This document shows, piece by piece, positions 7,550 to 14,965 of a DNA stretch of 28,636 nucleotides. The translations under genes were made by a program, and so were the position numbers. Under the pieces are notes generated by a model that searched no databases, was not told where the DNA came from, and saw nothing but the letters and a program-made list of their open reading frames with translations. The DNA comes from CAZEDL01 sp964585245 (GTDB lineage: Bacteria > Patescibacteriota > Patescibacteriia > Magasanikbacterales > GWA2-37-8): positions 1 through 28,636 of the forward strand of contig CAZPCV010000013.1 of NCBI GenBank assembly GCA_964585245.1, written 5' to 3'. How positions within the stretch are numbered: the first letter of the stretch is position 1; each line of letters opens with the position of its first letter.

Positions 7550-8308
7550 ATGGGTTGGATTATCGTCGTTCTTCTCGTGGTAATGCTATTAGGCTTGCGT
7601 ACTGTAAAACAATACGAAAAAGGAGTGGTTTTTCGGTTTGGAAAAATTGTTGGCACCAAAGAGCCGGGATTGAACTGGGTGATCCCGTTCATTGACTTGG
7701 TCCGTAAAGTAGATTTTCGTACCATTACGTTACCGGTACAAAAACAGCAAATTATTACGAAGGATAATGTATCGGTAGATGTGTCGGCGGTGGCGTATTA
7801 CAAGGTGGACGACGCCATCAAAAGCATTGTTGAAATCGAAAATGTAATGGCTGCCATCAATCAAATTGCGCAGACATCAATTCGCAATATCGTGGGCAAG
7901 TTTCAACTTGATGAAATTTTGAGCGAACGTGAAACGATTAATAAAGAAATTACGACGGTGCTCGAAGCTCATACGAAGGGCTGGGGAGTAGAAGTAACGC
8001 TGGTCGAAATGAAAGATATCGAACTTCCCGAAGGTATGAAACGCGCCATGGCTAAACAAGCCGAAGCCGAACGCGAAAAACGCGCCAAAATTATTGCGGC
8101 CGAAGGTGAATTTTTGTCTTCACAGAAATTAGCCGAGACGGCGGACGTGATGGCTGCGCACCCAATTGCTTTGCAACTGCGCAATTTACAGACCATGGCC
8201 GAGATCAGTGTCGAGAAAAATTCCACCATCATTTTCCCGGCCCAATTCATGAGTACCATTGCCGACATGCAGAAATTTATGAATCAAGAGATGGCTTTGA
8301 AAAAATAA
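7550..8308 (+). CDS. SPFH/band-7 membrane protein (slipin type)
   Basis: 252 residues. One N-terminal hydrophobic segment (about 2-17) anchors the protein, followed by KQYEKGVVFRFGKIVG, EPGLNWVIPFIDLVRKVDFRT and the SPFH domain to about residue 180. A charged helical stretch with AEAEREKRAKIIAAEGE (about 170-187) is typical of stomatin/slipin oligomers. Such proteins form ring scaffolds in the membrane and are often paired with an NfeD-like protein, which is not seen here. The C-terminal IIFPAQFMSTIADM matches the family ending. It stands alone: the 79 bases upstream are AT-rich with no clear promoter consensus, and a strong terminator follows. Confidence 0.92.
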   Translation: MGWIIVVLLVVMLLGLRTVKQYEKGVVFRFGKIVGTKEPGLNWVIPFIDLVRKVDFRTITLPVQKQQIITKDNVSVDVSAVAYYKVDDAIKSIVEIENVMAAINQIAQTSIRNIVGKFQLDEILSERETINKEITTVLEAHTKGWGVEVTLVEMKDIELPEGMKRAMAKQAEAEREKRAKIIAAEGEFLSSQKLAETADVMAAHPIALQLRNLQTMAEISVEKNSTIIFPAQFMSTIADMQKFMNQEMALKK

Positions 8309-8320
8309 ATTAGTTTAAAT

Positions 8321-8353
8321 AAAAAATCTCTCCAAACAACGGAGAGATTTTTT
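8321..8353. terminator. Bidirectional terminator between convergent units
   Basis: AAAAAATCTCTCC (8321-8333), a 7-base loop and GGAGAGATTTTTT (8341-8353), a perfect 13-base stem with an A-run on one side and a T-run on the other. It lies between the slipin stop (8308) and the pyrF stop (8366), so it ends both the rightward half and the leftward pyrimidine operon. Confidence 0.95.
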
Positions 8354-8365
8354 ATTTTAAAAAGA

Positions 8366-9184
8366 TTAGCGAAAGCGGTTAATTTCGTCTCGTAATTTTA
8401 TCGCCTCCTCCCGTGCCCTTTCGGCAAAATCTGAACCGTTGGAAGCAAAAATAATGCCGCGGGCGGAGTTGATGATCATACCTGCTTTCTGGCTATTGAT
8501 TCCGGCTTTCACCGTTTTTTCTACATCGCCCCCTTGGGCACCGATGCCCGGTATGAGGAATGTCATGTCGCCAGCGATTGCTCGAACTTTTGCTAATTCT
8601 GCGGGATACGTAGCGCCTACTACCAACATGCAGTTACTATTTTTGTTCCATTCAGTGGACACTTTTTTAGCTACGATTTGATAAATCGTTTCTCCTCCAA
8701 CTTTCAAATCTTGAAATTCACCGGCCCCTGGATTGGAGGTGCGACATAGAATAATCGAGGCTTTGTCTGCGCGTTTCAAAAATGGTGCCAAGGCTTCGGA
8801 GCCAAGATAGGGGTGAAGCGTAATCGCATCAAATCCAAAATAGTCAAAAGTTGAAGTCAGGTATCCTTCGTTGGTATTTCCAATATCGGCTCGTTTGGAA
8901 TCTAGAATAGTAAATATTTCCGGATAATTATCGCCCAAATAATCCATGGTCATCTTGAGCTCAGCGACACCTTGTTCACCGCGTGCTTCATAAAAAGCGC
9001 TGTTAGGTTTGTAACTGGATACTAAATCATGCGTGGCATCAATAATTGTCTTATTAAAATCGAATTGAGGAGTAGGGGAATTTTTAAATCGTGCTGGCAG
9101 TTTGGTAATGTCGCTGTCGAGACCTACGCAAAGGAGGGAGTTATTTTTTTGTTCAATGGTGGAGAGTTTTTGAAAAGCATTCAT
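8366..9184 (-). CDS. pyrF: Orotidine 5'-phosphate decarboxylase
   Basis: 272 residues, matching the longer bacterial/mycobacterial-type PyrF. It decarboxylates OMP to UMP, the last step of de novo pyrimidine synthesis. The catalytic block TILDSKRADIGNTNEGY (92-108) holds the Asp95-Lys97-Asp100 charge network. CVGLDSD (19-25) is the N-terminal substrate strand, and LIPGIGAQGGD followed by INSARGII is the phosphate-binding region. It is the last gene of the leftward cluster, 5 bases after the methyltransferase stop, and is followed by the bidirectional terminator. No Shine-Dalgarno sequence is evident. Confidence 0.95.
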   Translation of the reverse strand: MNAFQKLSTIEQKNNSLLCVGLDSDITKLPARFKNSPTPQFDFNKTIIDATHDLVSSYKPNSAFYEARGEQGVAELKMTMDYLGDNYPEIFTILDSKRADIGNTNEGYLTSTFDYFGFDAITLHPYLGSEALAPFLKRADKASIILCRTSNPGAGEFQDLKVGGETIYQIVAKKVSTEWNKNSNCMLVVGATYPAELAKVRAIAGDMTFLIPGIGAQGGDVEKTVKAGINSQKAGMIINSARGIIFASNGSDFAERAREEAIKLRDEINRFR

Positions 9185-9189
9185 AGGGT

Positions 9190-9930
9190 TTATTTAACCA
9201 ATTTCATTGTTAATAATTGCGGCAAGCGGCTAGCGATTTCATACCCTTCGGGAGCAACTTTTTTACCGGCCGAAATGGGCCGGGGTTCGCGTAGTTCGCT
9301 AATCAGAAAGCCAGTTTTAGAAATGGCCGTAGTATACGCTTCTAGTGGGCGACGAAACTTGGGCACAATCATGCCATGGCCAAAATCTGCCTCACGAATT
9401 CCGGAAGAAAAATAATCTTCAATCATGCGGACTTTCTTCCCTAGTGGGTCCATGCCGGTGCTTTGCGCTTTGATCGGGTGAGAAATAGAAAAAATCACGG
9501 TTCCTTTGGGCTTTAGTACCCGGTGGAATTCTTTAAACACGTGAGATAAATTTTTTATATTTTCTAACACGTACATGCAGGTTATTAGATGAAACGAATT
9601 GTTGGCAAAGGGCAGGCGGGTAATTGAGCCCACCAGATACTCGATCGGCAGGCGTGCCGGAGTTTCTTTTTCCGCGATTTCAATCATAGTTGGGCTTAAA
9701 TCTATGCCTGTGACTGCGGCGCCGCGTTTAGCAAGTAGTGTGCTGGTAAGGCCAGATCCGCAGCCGGCATCAAGTACGCGCTGGTTTTTGAGAGATTTTG
9801 GCAAAAGTTTTAACAGCGCCGGCTGATCGATATATTCATTGTGCAACCGGCCTGGCCCTTCGCGGCGTGAATCATGATATTCTTGACCGCATTTATTATA
9901 TAGTTCACGAATAATTTCAATATAGCCCAT
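9190..9930 (-). CDS. Class I SAM-dependent methyltransferase
   Basis: 246 residues. The Rossmann-fold methyltransferase core is clear: RVLDAGCGSGLTS (51-63, SAM loop), AVTGIDLSP (72-80, acidic residue for the ribose), LPFANNSFHLITC (106-118) and VLKPKGTVIFSISHP (138-152), as in the UbiE/BioC-like small-molecule group. The first 40 residues may form a substrate lid. The substrate is unknown. It lies between pyrE and pyrF, 52 bases after pyrE and 5 before pyrF, so it is cotranscribed with UMP synthesis although no known step of that pathway needs a methyltransferase. A weak CCCT/AGGG hairpin lies in the 52-base gap. Confidence 0.85.
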   Translation of the reverse strand: MGYIEIIRELYNKCGQEYHDSRREGPGRLHNEYIDQPALLKLLPKSLKNQRVLDAGCGSGLTSTLLAKRGAAVTGIDLSPTMIEIAEKETPARLPIEYLVGSITRLPFANNSFHLITCMYVLENIKNLSHVFKEFHRVLKPKGTVIFSISHPIKAQSTGMDPLGKKVRMIEDYFSSGIREADFGHGMIVPKFRRPLEAYTTAISKTGFLISELREPRPISAGKKVAPEGYEIASRLPQLLTMKLVK

Positions 9931-9982
9931 ATTTTCAAAACAATGCCCCCCTTAAAATTAGGGCGTATTACGTAATGGTTAA

Positions 9983-10573
9983 TTATTTAGCCAGGGAATT
10001 CCACCAATTTTCCGGATCAGCACTCCACGACATGGCTTGGTTTTTTTCTTCATTCGATAAGTATTTTTCTTGTTCCGCTACATTGATAAGGGTAGAAAAA
10101 TTGCTTAGCGTATGCAGGGTAATTCCGGCATTTGTAAAAGCGTCTTTTGCCTTTGTCATTTCATAATTGAAGATGGCTAACACATCCGTAACATTGGCGT
10201 TATATTCTTTTAGGCACGCAGCCGCTGATTTAAGCGAGCTGCCACCGGTAGAAATTAGATCTTCCACAATGAGGACATGGGCTCCGTTTGGCATCATGCC
10301 TTCCACTTGTTTACCTTTGCCATGATCTTTGGGTTCGGGCCGGATATACACCATGGGCTTATTTAATTCGTAAGCTAAAAAAGACGCCCAGGGTACGGCG
10401 GCCATGGCCGTGCCACCAATGACATCGAATTCTAGTTTTTTTTCTTGGACTAGTTTTTTAAAACCATCCACCACCATTTTTCGCTCCGCGGGGAACGAAA
10501 TTAGCATGCGGTTGTCGCAGTAAATTGGAGATTTTATCCCCGAAGACCAGGTGTAGGGCGGGTTGGTGCTAAG
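9983..10573 (-). CDS. pyrE: Orotate phosphoribosyltransferase (main part, cut by assembly gap)
   Basis: PyrE joins orotate to PRPP to make OMP. From the first internal ATG (10507) the frame gives 174 residues, but the open frame continues upstream to the N-run and reads LSTNPPYTWSSGIKSPIYC then DNR, the usual PyrE N-terminal region, so 10507 is not the true start. The flexible catalytic loop RPEPKDHGKGKQVEG and the PRPP loop VLIVEDLISTGGSS are intact. The missing first residues are found on the far side of the gap (10605-10664). The gene lies between the EamA transporter and the methyltransferase in the pyrimidine cluster. Whether the living gene is whole depends on what the gap hides. Confidence 0.9.
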   Translation of the reverse strand, partial: LSTNPPYTWSSGIKSPIYCDNRMLISFPAERKMVVDGFKKLVQEKKLEFDVIGGTAMAAVPWASFLAYELNKPMVYIRPEPKDHGKGKQVEGMMPNGAHVLIVEDLISTGGSSLKSAAACLKEYNANVTDVLAIFNYEMTKAKDAFTNAGITLHTLSNFSTLINVAEQEKYLSNEEKNQAMSWSADPENWWNSLAK

Positions 10574-10583
10574 NNNNNNNNNN
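10574..10583. other. Assembly gap (ten N)
   Basis: Ten undetermined bases inside pyrE. A round number of N is a typical scaffolder placeholder, so the real gap length may differ. It separates the PyrE N-terminal codons from the rest, and about 30 bases of unmatched AT-rich sequence lie at its right edge. Confidence 0.98.
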
Positions 10584-10604
10584 TTATTTGTTTATTATTC
10601 TAAT

Positions 10605-10664
10605 TTAAATAACATTTTCTTTAATATTTAAAAGAATTTTGGCAATGGCTTGAGCGGTTTCCAT
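10605..10664 (-). pseudogene. pyrE: pyrE N-terminal piece, stopped before the gap
   Basis: The frame from ATG at 10664 reads METAQAIAKILLNIK, which matches the usual PyrE start (family N-termini resemble M-x-x-QxxAKxLLxI), and then ENVI and TAA at 10605-10607. In an intact PyrE only a few residues should separate NIK from the LSTNPPYTW seen across the gap. Here some 40 bases of AT-rich sequence plus the N-run intervene. Either the contig end is wrong or something is inserted in pyrE. The ATG is 9 bases after the EamA gene's stop, as expected for an operon gene. Confidence 0.7.
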
Positions 10665-10673
10665 AGGTATTAA

Positions 10674-11573
10674 TTAAGAATTAAAAGCAGTTTTTTTATT
10701 AACTAATATAATTCCAATAGTTGAAATAAGTAAACCAGCTACGGTATAAAAGCTAAGGTGTTCGCCTAAAAATAAAACAGCAAACAAAGCAGCAAACAAA
10801 GGAATCGTCATTTTATAAGCCGAGGCTTGGTTGGCACCCAGCCGAGCAATGCCGTAATTAAATATAAAAAAAGGCAAGGCGGTAGAAATAATACCCAAGC
10901 CCAACAGGTTAAATATGCTGTAAAAAGACCAGTTTGTCAACGATACCGAGTGATTAAAAATTGCTAAAATAAGTAATAAAATTGCGGAGCAAATAAAGAC
11001 TAAAGCCGAAATAACCTGAGGCGGATAAATGGTTAAATATTTTTTTTGGTAAAGAGTCGTAATTGCTATTAGCATGGTGGCTAGTAGTGCTAATAGGTTG
11101 CCGGGTAAATAGTGTGCGGCCAATAAATTTGGAGCGGCGAAACTTTGAAAAATAATTAAGTAGAGGCCAAAAAATCCCAGGCAAACCCCCAGCCACATTA
11201 AGCGGTTGGCAGCTTCTTTAATTAGCCAAGGAGCAAACGCAAATATAAATAAAGGGTTGGCGTTAATAATCGCCGATACATTGCTGGAAGGAGACATTCC
11301 AGAGGCGACGATTATAAGCAGGGTAGCAGCTGCACCATTGCCGATGGAAATTATAATTAGTGGCAGCCAGTCTCGGCGGGCAATGGCACGAAAAGAGTGT
11401 AGTGATAAAAATGGCACAAAAACCAAAGAGGCGATTAAAAATCGAGCTAAGCCCACTTGTAGCGGAGAAAGTATGCCGTGTAAATTAGCAATAAAAATAT
11501 ACATCAAAGAGATGCCGGCCGCCGCTAGTAAGAGTAAACCATGGGTAAAAAAAATGGATTTTTTAGCGAACAT
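10674..11573 (-). CDS. EamA-family (DMT superfamily) transporter
   Basis: 299 residues with about ten hydrophobic helices in two halves, the standard EamA layout. The first half includes GLARFLIASLVFVPF (41-55) and VSAIINANPLFIFAFAPW; the second repeats the pattern in GLGIISTALPFFIFNYGIARLGANQASAYKMTIPLFAALFAVLFLGE. EamA proteins export or import metabolites such as amino acids, nucleobases or nucleotide sugars; this substrate cannot be told from sequence. Its start is 1 base past the stop of the ogt remnant, and its stop is 9 bases before the pyrE start, so it belongs to the pyrimidine operon. A role in moving a pyrimidine or an intermediate is possible but is inference from location only. 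Confidence 0.88.
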   Translation of the reverse strand: MFAKKSIFFTHGLLLLAAAGISLMYIFIANLHGILSPLQVGLARFLIASLVFVPFLSLHSFRAIARRDWLPLIIISIGNGAAATLLIIVASGMSPSSNVSAIINANPLFIFAFAPWLIKEAANRLMWLGVCLGFFGLYLIIFQSFAAPNLLAAHYLPGNLLALLATMLIAITTLYQKKYLTIYPPQVISALVFICSAILLLILAIFNHSVSLTNWSFYSIFNLLGLGIISTALPFFIFNYGIARLGANQASAYKMTIPLFAALFAVLFLGEHLSFYTVAGLLISTIGIILVNKKTAFNS

Positions 11574-11574
11574 G

Positions 11575-11682
11575 TTAGTTTAGTTTCTCTGAATTTAACA
11601 TTTTAATGCTGTTTTTTGCGCCACGGTTGTAACCGCCAGTTTTGCCATCGCTTCTAATTACGTGGTGGCAAAAGATATTTTT
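11575..11682 (-). pseudogene. ogt: Truncated methylated-DNA--protein-cysteine methyltransferase (C-terminal remnant)
   Basis: This open 35-codon frame has no start codon and lies between pyrD and the EamA gene. It reads IFCHHVIRSDGKTGGYNRG followed by AKNSIKMLNSEKLN and a stop. Intact O6-alkylguanine-DNA alkyltransferases have PCHRVIxSDGxxGGYxxG at the same distance from the C-terminus, so the homology is clear. The active-site Cys and following His remain, but the Pro before and the Arg after are changed to Phe and His, and the whole DNA-binding N-terminal part is missing. Only 12 bases separate the open frame from the pyrD stop. It is therefore a deletion remnant, not a working repair enzyme. 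Its stop is 1 base before the EamA start. Confidence 0.8.
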
Positions 11683-11694
11683 TTATACTTTATT

Positions 11695-12786
11695 TTATGA
11701 TTGATGATACCGTAGCGCCAAATATGGATCCCACATCATGCCCGTGGCGGTTACGGCAAAATCGGCTCCGGCGGAAAAGAAAGCATCGAAGTGTTCCGGT
11801 AGTACAATGCCGCCACCGCCGATAAGTGTAATGCCTAAACGTTCTGTATCGATAATGGTGCGGGCGTTTTTTACAAAATTCAGTGCCGTGTCGCGAATCG
11901 GGGCGCCACAGATGCCACTGGTTTCGCGCCCTGGCCCCAGGGCCGGATTGCCTAGAGCAGTTACGACTTTTTTTCCTACGGTGTTGATTCCGGCGATAGC
12001 GCGTACCCCGGCCCTAGCTGCGGCAACAAAAACTTTTTTCATTAAATCGGTATCGGCATAGGCGCCAACTTTGATGATAAGCGGAATGTCTTTTAGAGCG
12101 GCCACTATTTTGTGGCTAATATCAAATACTGTTTCCGGATTGGTATAAATACTACCTTCGCCGCTGCACACATTGGGACACGAAAAATTAGCTTCAATAA
12201 TTTTGGCTCCGGCTGATTTGGCCAACAGAGCCGCTTGTACGAAATCAGTGGTGAAATTTTCTCCCGGTCGTGGTGTGCCGACTACCGACACGATCAAGAC
12301 TTGCCCAGCGCCCAGATTTTTTTGGGCATCGGCGATATCGGTATGTAGAAATTCGGGGCTATAAGACGGCATGCCGAACGAATTGGTAACCGCCAATGCT
12401 GACATGGTGGAAGGCGTGATTAGGGTTTGGTTCACGGGTCCGGAAATTTTTTGGATGTCGGTTTCTCCGTGGAGATCAACATAGATCATGTTGGGTGCGG
12501 GATGACCGGCATGTTCGCTGGTACGGATGGTTTTGTAGGTGACAATATCAAAACCAAGTTTTCCCGCTAGGGTGGTCCAGCGGGAATTTAGTAGCGGTCC
12601 GGCTGGTACGCCGATTCGAGAAGCTACGTTATGACCCAAAAAATCCACCCAGTCTTTTGGGGGAGGCAGAGTGCGTTCGGGAATTGTGCCTGTAAAAAAC
12701 GGCCCCTGTTCGGCGTTGTCGCGGTAGGATTTAGCAATGTCGTAAAGAGGTGGGTGTTTTGGAAACCATTCGGGAATAATAGCCAT
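11695..12786 (-). CDS. pyrD: Dihydroorotate dehydrogenase (class 1-like)
   Basis: 363 residues. It oxidises dihydroorotate to orotate with FMN. EANFSCPNVCSGEG (198-211) places Cys203 at the catalytic base position, as in class 1 enzymes (class 2 has Ser). YKTIRT (84-89) carries the FMN/substrate Lys, LIIKVGAY (236-243) a second conserved Lys, and GGGGIV (323-328) the phosphate-binding Gly run. An N-terminal segment of about 50 residues precedes the barrel, longer than typical class 1A. No pyrK electron-transfer subunit is nearby, so the electron acceptor (fumarate, quinone or other) cannot be assigned. Separated from the upstream transporter gene by 97 bases, the widest gap inside the cluster. 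Confidence 0.9.
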   Translation of the reverse strand: MAIIPEWFPKHPPLYDIAKSYRDNAEQGPFFTGTIPERTLPPPKDWVDFLGHNVASRIGVPAGPLLNSRWTTLAGKLGFDIVTYKTIRTSEHAGHPAPNMIYVDLHGETDIQKISGPVNQTLITPSTMSALAVTNSFGMPSYSPEFLHTDIADAQKNLGAGQVLIVSVVGTPRPGENFTTDFVQAALLAKSAGAKIIEANFSCPNVCSGEGSIYTNPETVFDISHKIVAALKDIPLIIKVGAYADTDLMKKVFVAAARAGVRAIAGINTVGKKVVTALGNPALGPGRETSGICGAPIRDTALNFVKNARTIIDTERLGITLIGGGGIVLPEHFDAFFSAGADFAVTATGMMWDPYLALRYHQS

Positions 12787-12875
12787 AGCGAATTAATACG
12801 GTTACAAAAGTTTTAATTAGTGGCAGGTTTTTGGTTTTAAAAAATGATAGTGGTGATTATGCTGAAAAAGCAGGT

Positions 12876-12913
12876 GCGGTAAATTAAAATACTCTACTAA
12901 GTAATTTTACCGC
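12876..12913. repeat. Inverted repeat over the TauE/SafE stop codon
   Basis: GCGGTAAA (12876-12883) and TTTACCGC (12906-12913) are perfect complementary 8-base arms with a 22-base AT-rich loop that includes the stop of the transporter gene. It lacks a T-run and so is not called a terminator. It could affect message stability or readthrough into pyrD. Confidence 0.35.
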
Positions 12914-13642
12914 GCTCGCCAGTATTATCACTAAAAAAGCCCATTTAATAAGTGTGTTGCCCGTTTTGATAGCCAACCCTGGGCCAATCCACGCGCCGAT
13001 AATAAACCCTGCTCCCAGAATGAGCGCTACGGAATAATTAATCACTCCGCCGTGCAGCATGAATCCAATGGTTGCCACGAGCGACATCGCAATGCCAATC
13101 ATGCGACTAAGTCCTGCCCCCTCTAGAAACGTATAGCCCTGGCTCAATAACAGTAGCATGGTATAGGCACCAAATCCGCCCCCAAATGACAATCCGCCGT
13201 AAATGCTTAAAGGAAAAATTATTAATAACGACAGCCATAAGCGATTTTTTCGGCTGGTATTTTCCGTAAGTCCCCAGGCGTCCTTTTTAACCAAAATTAA
13301 CGCAGAGATGAGAATAGTAACAGCCGTCGCGATCGTAAGTGTGCGAGTACTAAGTGAAACTGTGATTTGCGAACCAATAAACGCACCTATTCCCGCGCAG
13401 AGGGTGAGCCAAATACCTTTGCGCCAAGGGAGCTGGCCTTCTTTGATGAAGCGGGCCGTGCCAGTAGTTTCGAGCAGCAGAATGCTTAAGCGATTGGTGC
13501 CTATGGCGATTGGGGTAGGCAAACCTAAAAATAACAAGAGAGGTAATGAAAGTAGCGTGGTCCCGCCAACCACCGACCCGTAAATAGCAATTATGCCACC
13601 ACTAATAAATAATAATAAATTATTGAGCAAGGTTAAATCCAT
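12884..13642 (-). CDS. TauE/SafE-family membrane transporter
   Basis: 252 residues, about eight membrane helices. The duplicated family signature is visible: SGGIIAIYGSVVGGTTLLSLPLLLFLGLPTPIAIGTNRL (14-52) in the first half and SIYGGLSFGGGFGAYTMLLLL...GLSRMIGIAMSLVATIGF in the second. Family members are proposed to export sulfite, sulfoacetate or other small organic anions; the direct substrate here is unknown. It is tightly placed 17 bases after pyrC, so it is cotranscribed with pyrimidine genes. One speculation is export of an acidic intermediate such as dihydroorotate or orotate. The bases before the start contain AGGGA, one of the few weak Shine-Dalgarno-like sequences in the cluster. Confidence 0.88.
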   Translation of the reverse strand: MDLTLLNNLLLFISGGIIAIYGSVVGGTTLLSLPLLLFLGLPTPIAIGTNRLSILLLETTGTARFIKEGQLPWRKGIWLTLCAGIGAFIGSQITVSLSTRTLTIATAVTILISALILVKKDAWGLTENTSRKNRLWLSLLIIFPLSIYGGLSFGGGFGAYTMLLLLSQGYTFLEGAGLSRMIGIAMSLVATIGFMLHGGVINYSVALILGAGFIIGAWIGPGLAIKTGNTLIKWAFLVIILASAVKLLSRVF

Positions 13643-13659
13643 ATCTGTCCCTAAAAATA

Positions 13660-14952
13660 TTACATCTGTACCGTTCTATCTTTCATCACGATTTTCCCTT
13701 TAACAATCGTTAATACTGGTACGCCGTGTACCTGTTGTCCGTGAAATGGTGTATTGCGGCCTTTACTCTCAAAATTATTTTTATCAATAGTTTCGCTGCG
13801 AGCCGGGTCTATCACCGTAATATCGGCTTCGGCGCCGACACTTAAATGTCCTTTATCAAGATGTAAAATTGTGGCCGGATTGACTGACATTTTTTCAACC
13901 ATTTGCCGAACGGTTAATTTTTTTGTCTGGACTAAATAGGTCATAACGAGCGGAATGGAAGTTTCTAGTCCAACAATGCCGCGTGCTACCTCGGTTAACT
14001 CCAAATATTTATCACCCAGAAGATGTGGGGCGTGATCGGTAGCAATTACGTCAATTACGTCGTCGGCCAGGGCTTTAATAATGGCCTGACGATCGGTTTC
14101 GGGGCGCAGTGGCGGCTGCATAATAGCGTTTGATCCAATCGTTTTTACTGCTTCGTCGGTAAGAGTAAAGTAATGTGGGCAGGTTTCGGCACTCACCGGT
14201 ACGCCACGTTTTTTGGCAGCGGCAACGAGCTCCACCGATTGGCTGGTAGAAATGTGGCAGAAATGAATATGATGACGAGTTTCTTCGGCCAGCACTATTT
14301 CGCGGGCAATGGCAGCTACTTCGGCGGCGGGGCTTTGACCAGGGAGCCCCAGCTCGGTAGAAATCAAGCCTTCGTGCACCACCGCGTTTTGCGTCAGTTC
14401 TGGGTCTTGGCTGTGGCTGAGAAGTGGTAAATTAAACATGGCTGCGTATTGCAAGGCACGCCGTAATACATTTAAATCGTTGACTCCTTTGCCATCGTCG
14501 GTAAGTGCTACCGCTCCGTATTTTTTTAGCTGGCCGATTTCGGCGACTCGTTCCCCATCACCGTTTTGAGTAATATTGGCGGCAGTTAAAACGTTAACAA
14601 TGCCTTCTTTAGCGGCTCGTGAATGAACGTATTCAAGTACCGTTGGTGAATCTGCCGCCGGATCAGTGTTAGTCATGCCAACCACGGTGGTAATCCCGCC
14701 GCGGGCTGCTGCTCTGGTCGCGGTCGCGATGGTTTCTTTATCTTCTCTCCCCGGTTCGCGCAGATGCACATGCATATCGATAAATCCGGGCGCCACTATA
14801 CACCCTGTCACGTCAATGGTTTCATCTGCGGATGTCTCGATTTTTTTCGCGACGTCGGCAATTTTTCCGTCTATAATTAGGATATCGCGCTGCTCTTCGA
14901 TAAGGTTGTTTTTTGGATCAGTAACTAAGCCGTTTTTTAGAAGTAGTTTCAT
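13660..14952 (-). CDS. pyrC: Dihydroorotase (type I)
   Basis: 430 residues, the long amidohydrolase-type dihydroorotase that cyclises carbamoyl-aspartate to dihydroorotate. Zinc ligands and substrate residues are in place: DMHVHLREPG (59-68) with His61 and His63 and substrate-binding Arg65, ALTDDGKG (149-156) with the bridging Asp, LSHSQDP (178-184) with His180, HFCHIST (230-236) with His233 and ATDHAPH (304-310) with Asp306. SHSQD replaces the more common HCED, a small change beside a metal ligand. It starts 13 bases after pyrB. Type I enzymes in some bacteria act in complex with PyrB; the adjacency here is consistent with that but does not show it. Confidence 0.95.
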   Translation of the reverse strand: MKLLLKNGLVTDPKNNLIEEQRDILIIDGKIADVAKKIETSADETIDVTGCIVAPGFIDMHVHLREPGREDKETIATATRAAARGGITTVVGMTNTDPAADSPTVLEYVHSRAAKEGIVNVLTAANITQNGDGERVAEIGQLKKYGAVALTDDGKGVNDLNVLRRALQYAAMFNLPLLSHSQDPELTQNAVVHEGLISTELGLPGQSPAAEVAAIAREIVLAEETRHHIHFCHISTSQSVELVAAAKKRGVPVSAETCPHYFTLTDEAVKTIGSNAIMQPPLRPETDRQAIIKALADDVIDVIATDHAPHLLGDKYLELTEVARGIVGLETSIPLVMTYLVQTKKLTVRQMVEKMSVNPATILHLDKGHLSVGAEADITVIDPARSETIDKNNFESKGRNTPFHGQQVHGVPVLTIVKGKIVMKDRTVQM

Positions 14953-14965
14953 ACAATAACTTTGC

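Noticed and set aside
9944..9964. Terminator between pyrE and the methyltransferase gene
   Set aside because: Only a four-base CCCT/AGGG stem with a long loop and an interrupted T-run; too weak to call.
9967..9976. ATTACGTAAT palindrome after pyrE as a regulator site
   Set aside because: A single ten-base palindrome without a second copy or a promoter nearby; likely chance in AT-rich sequence.
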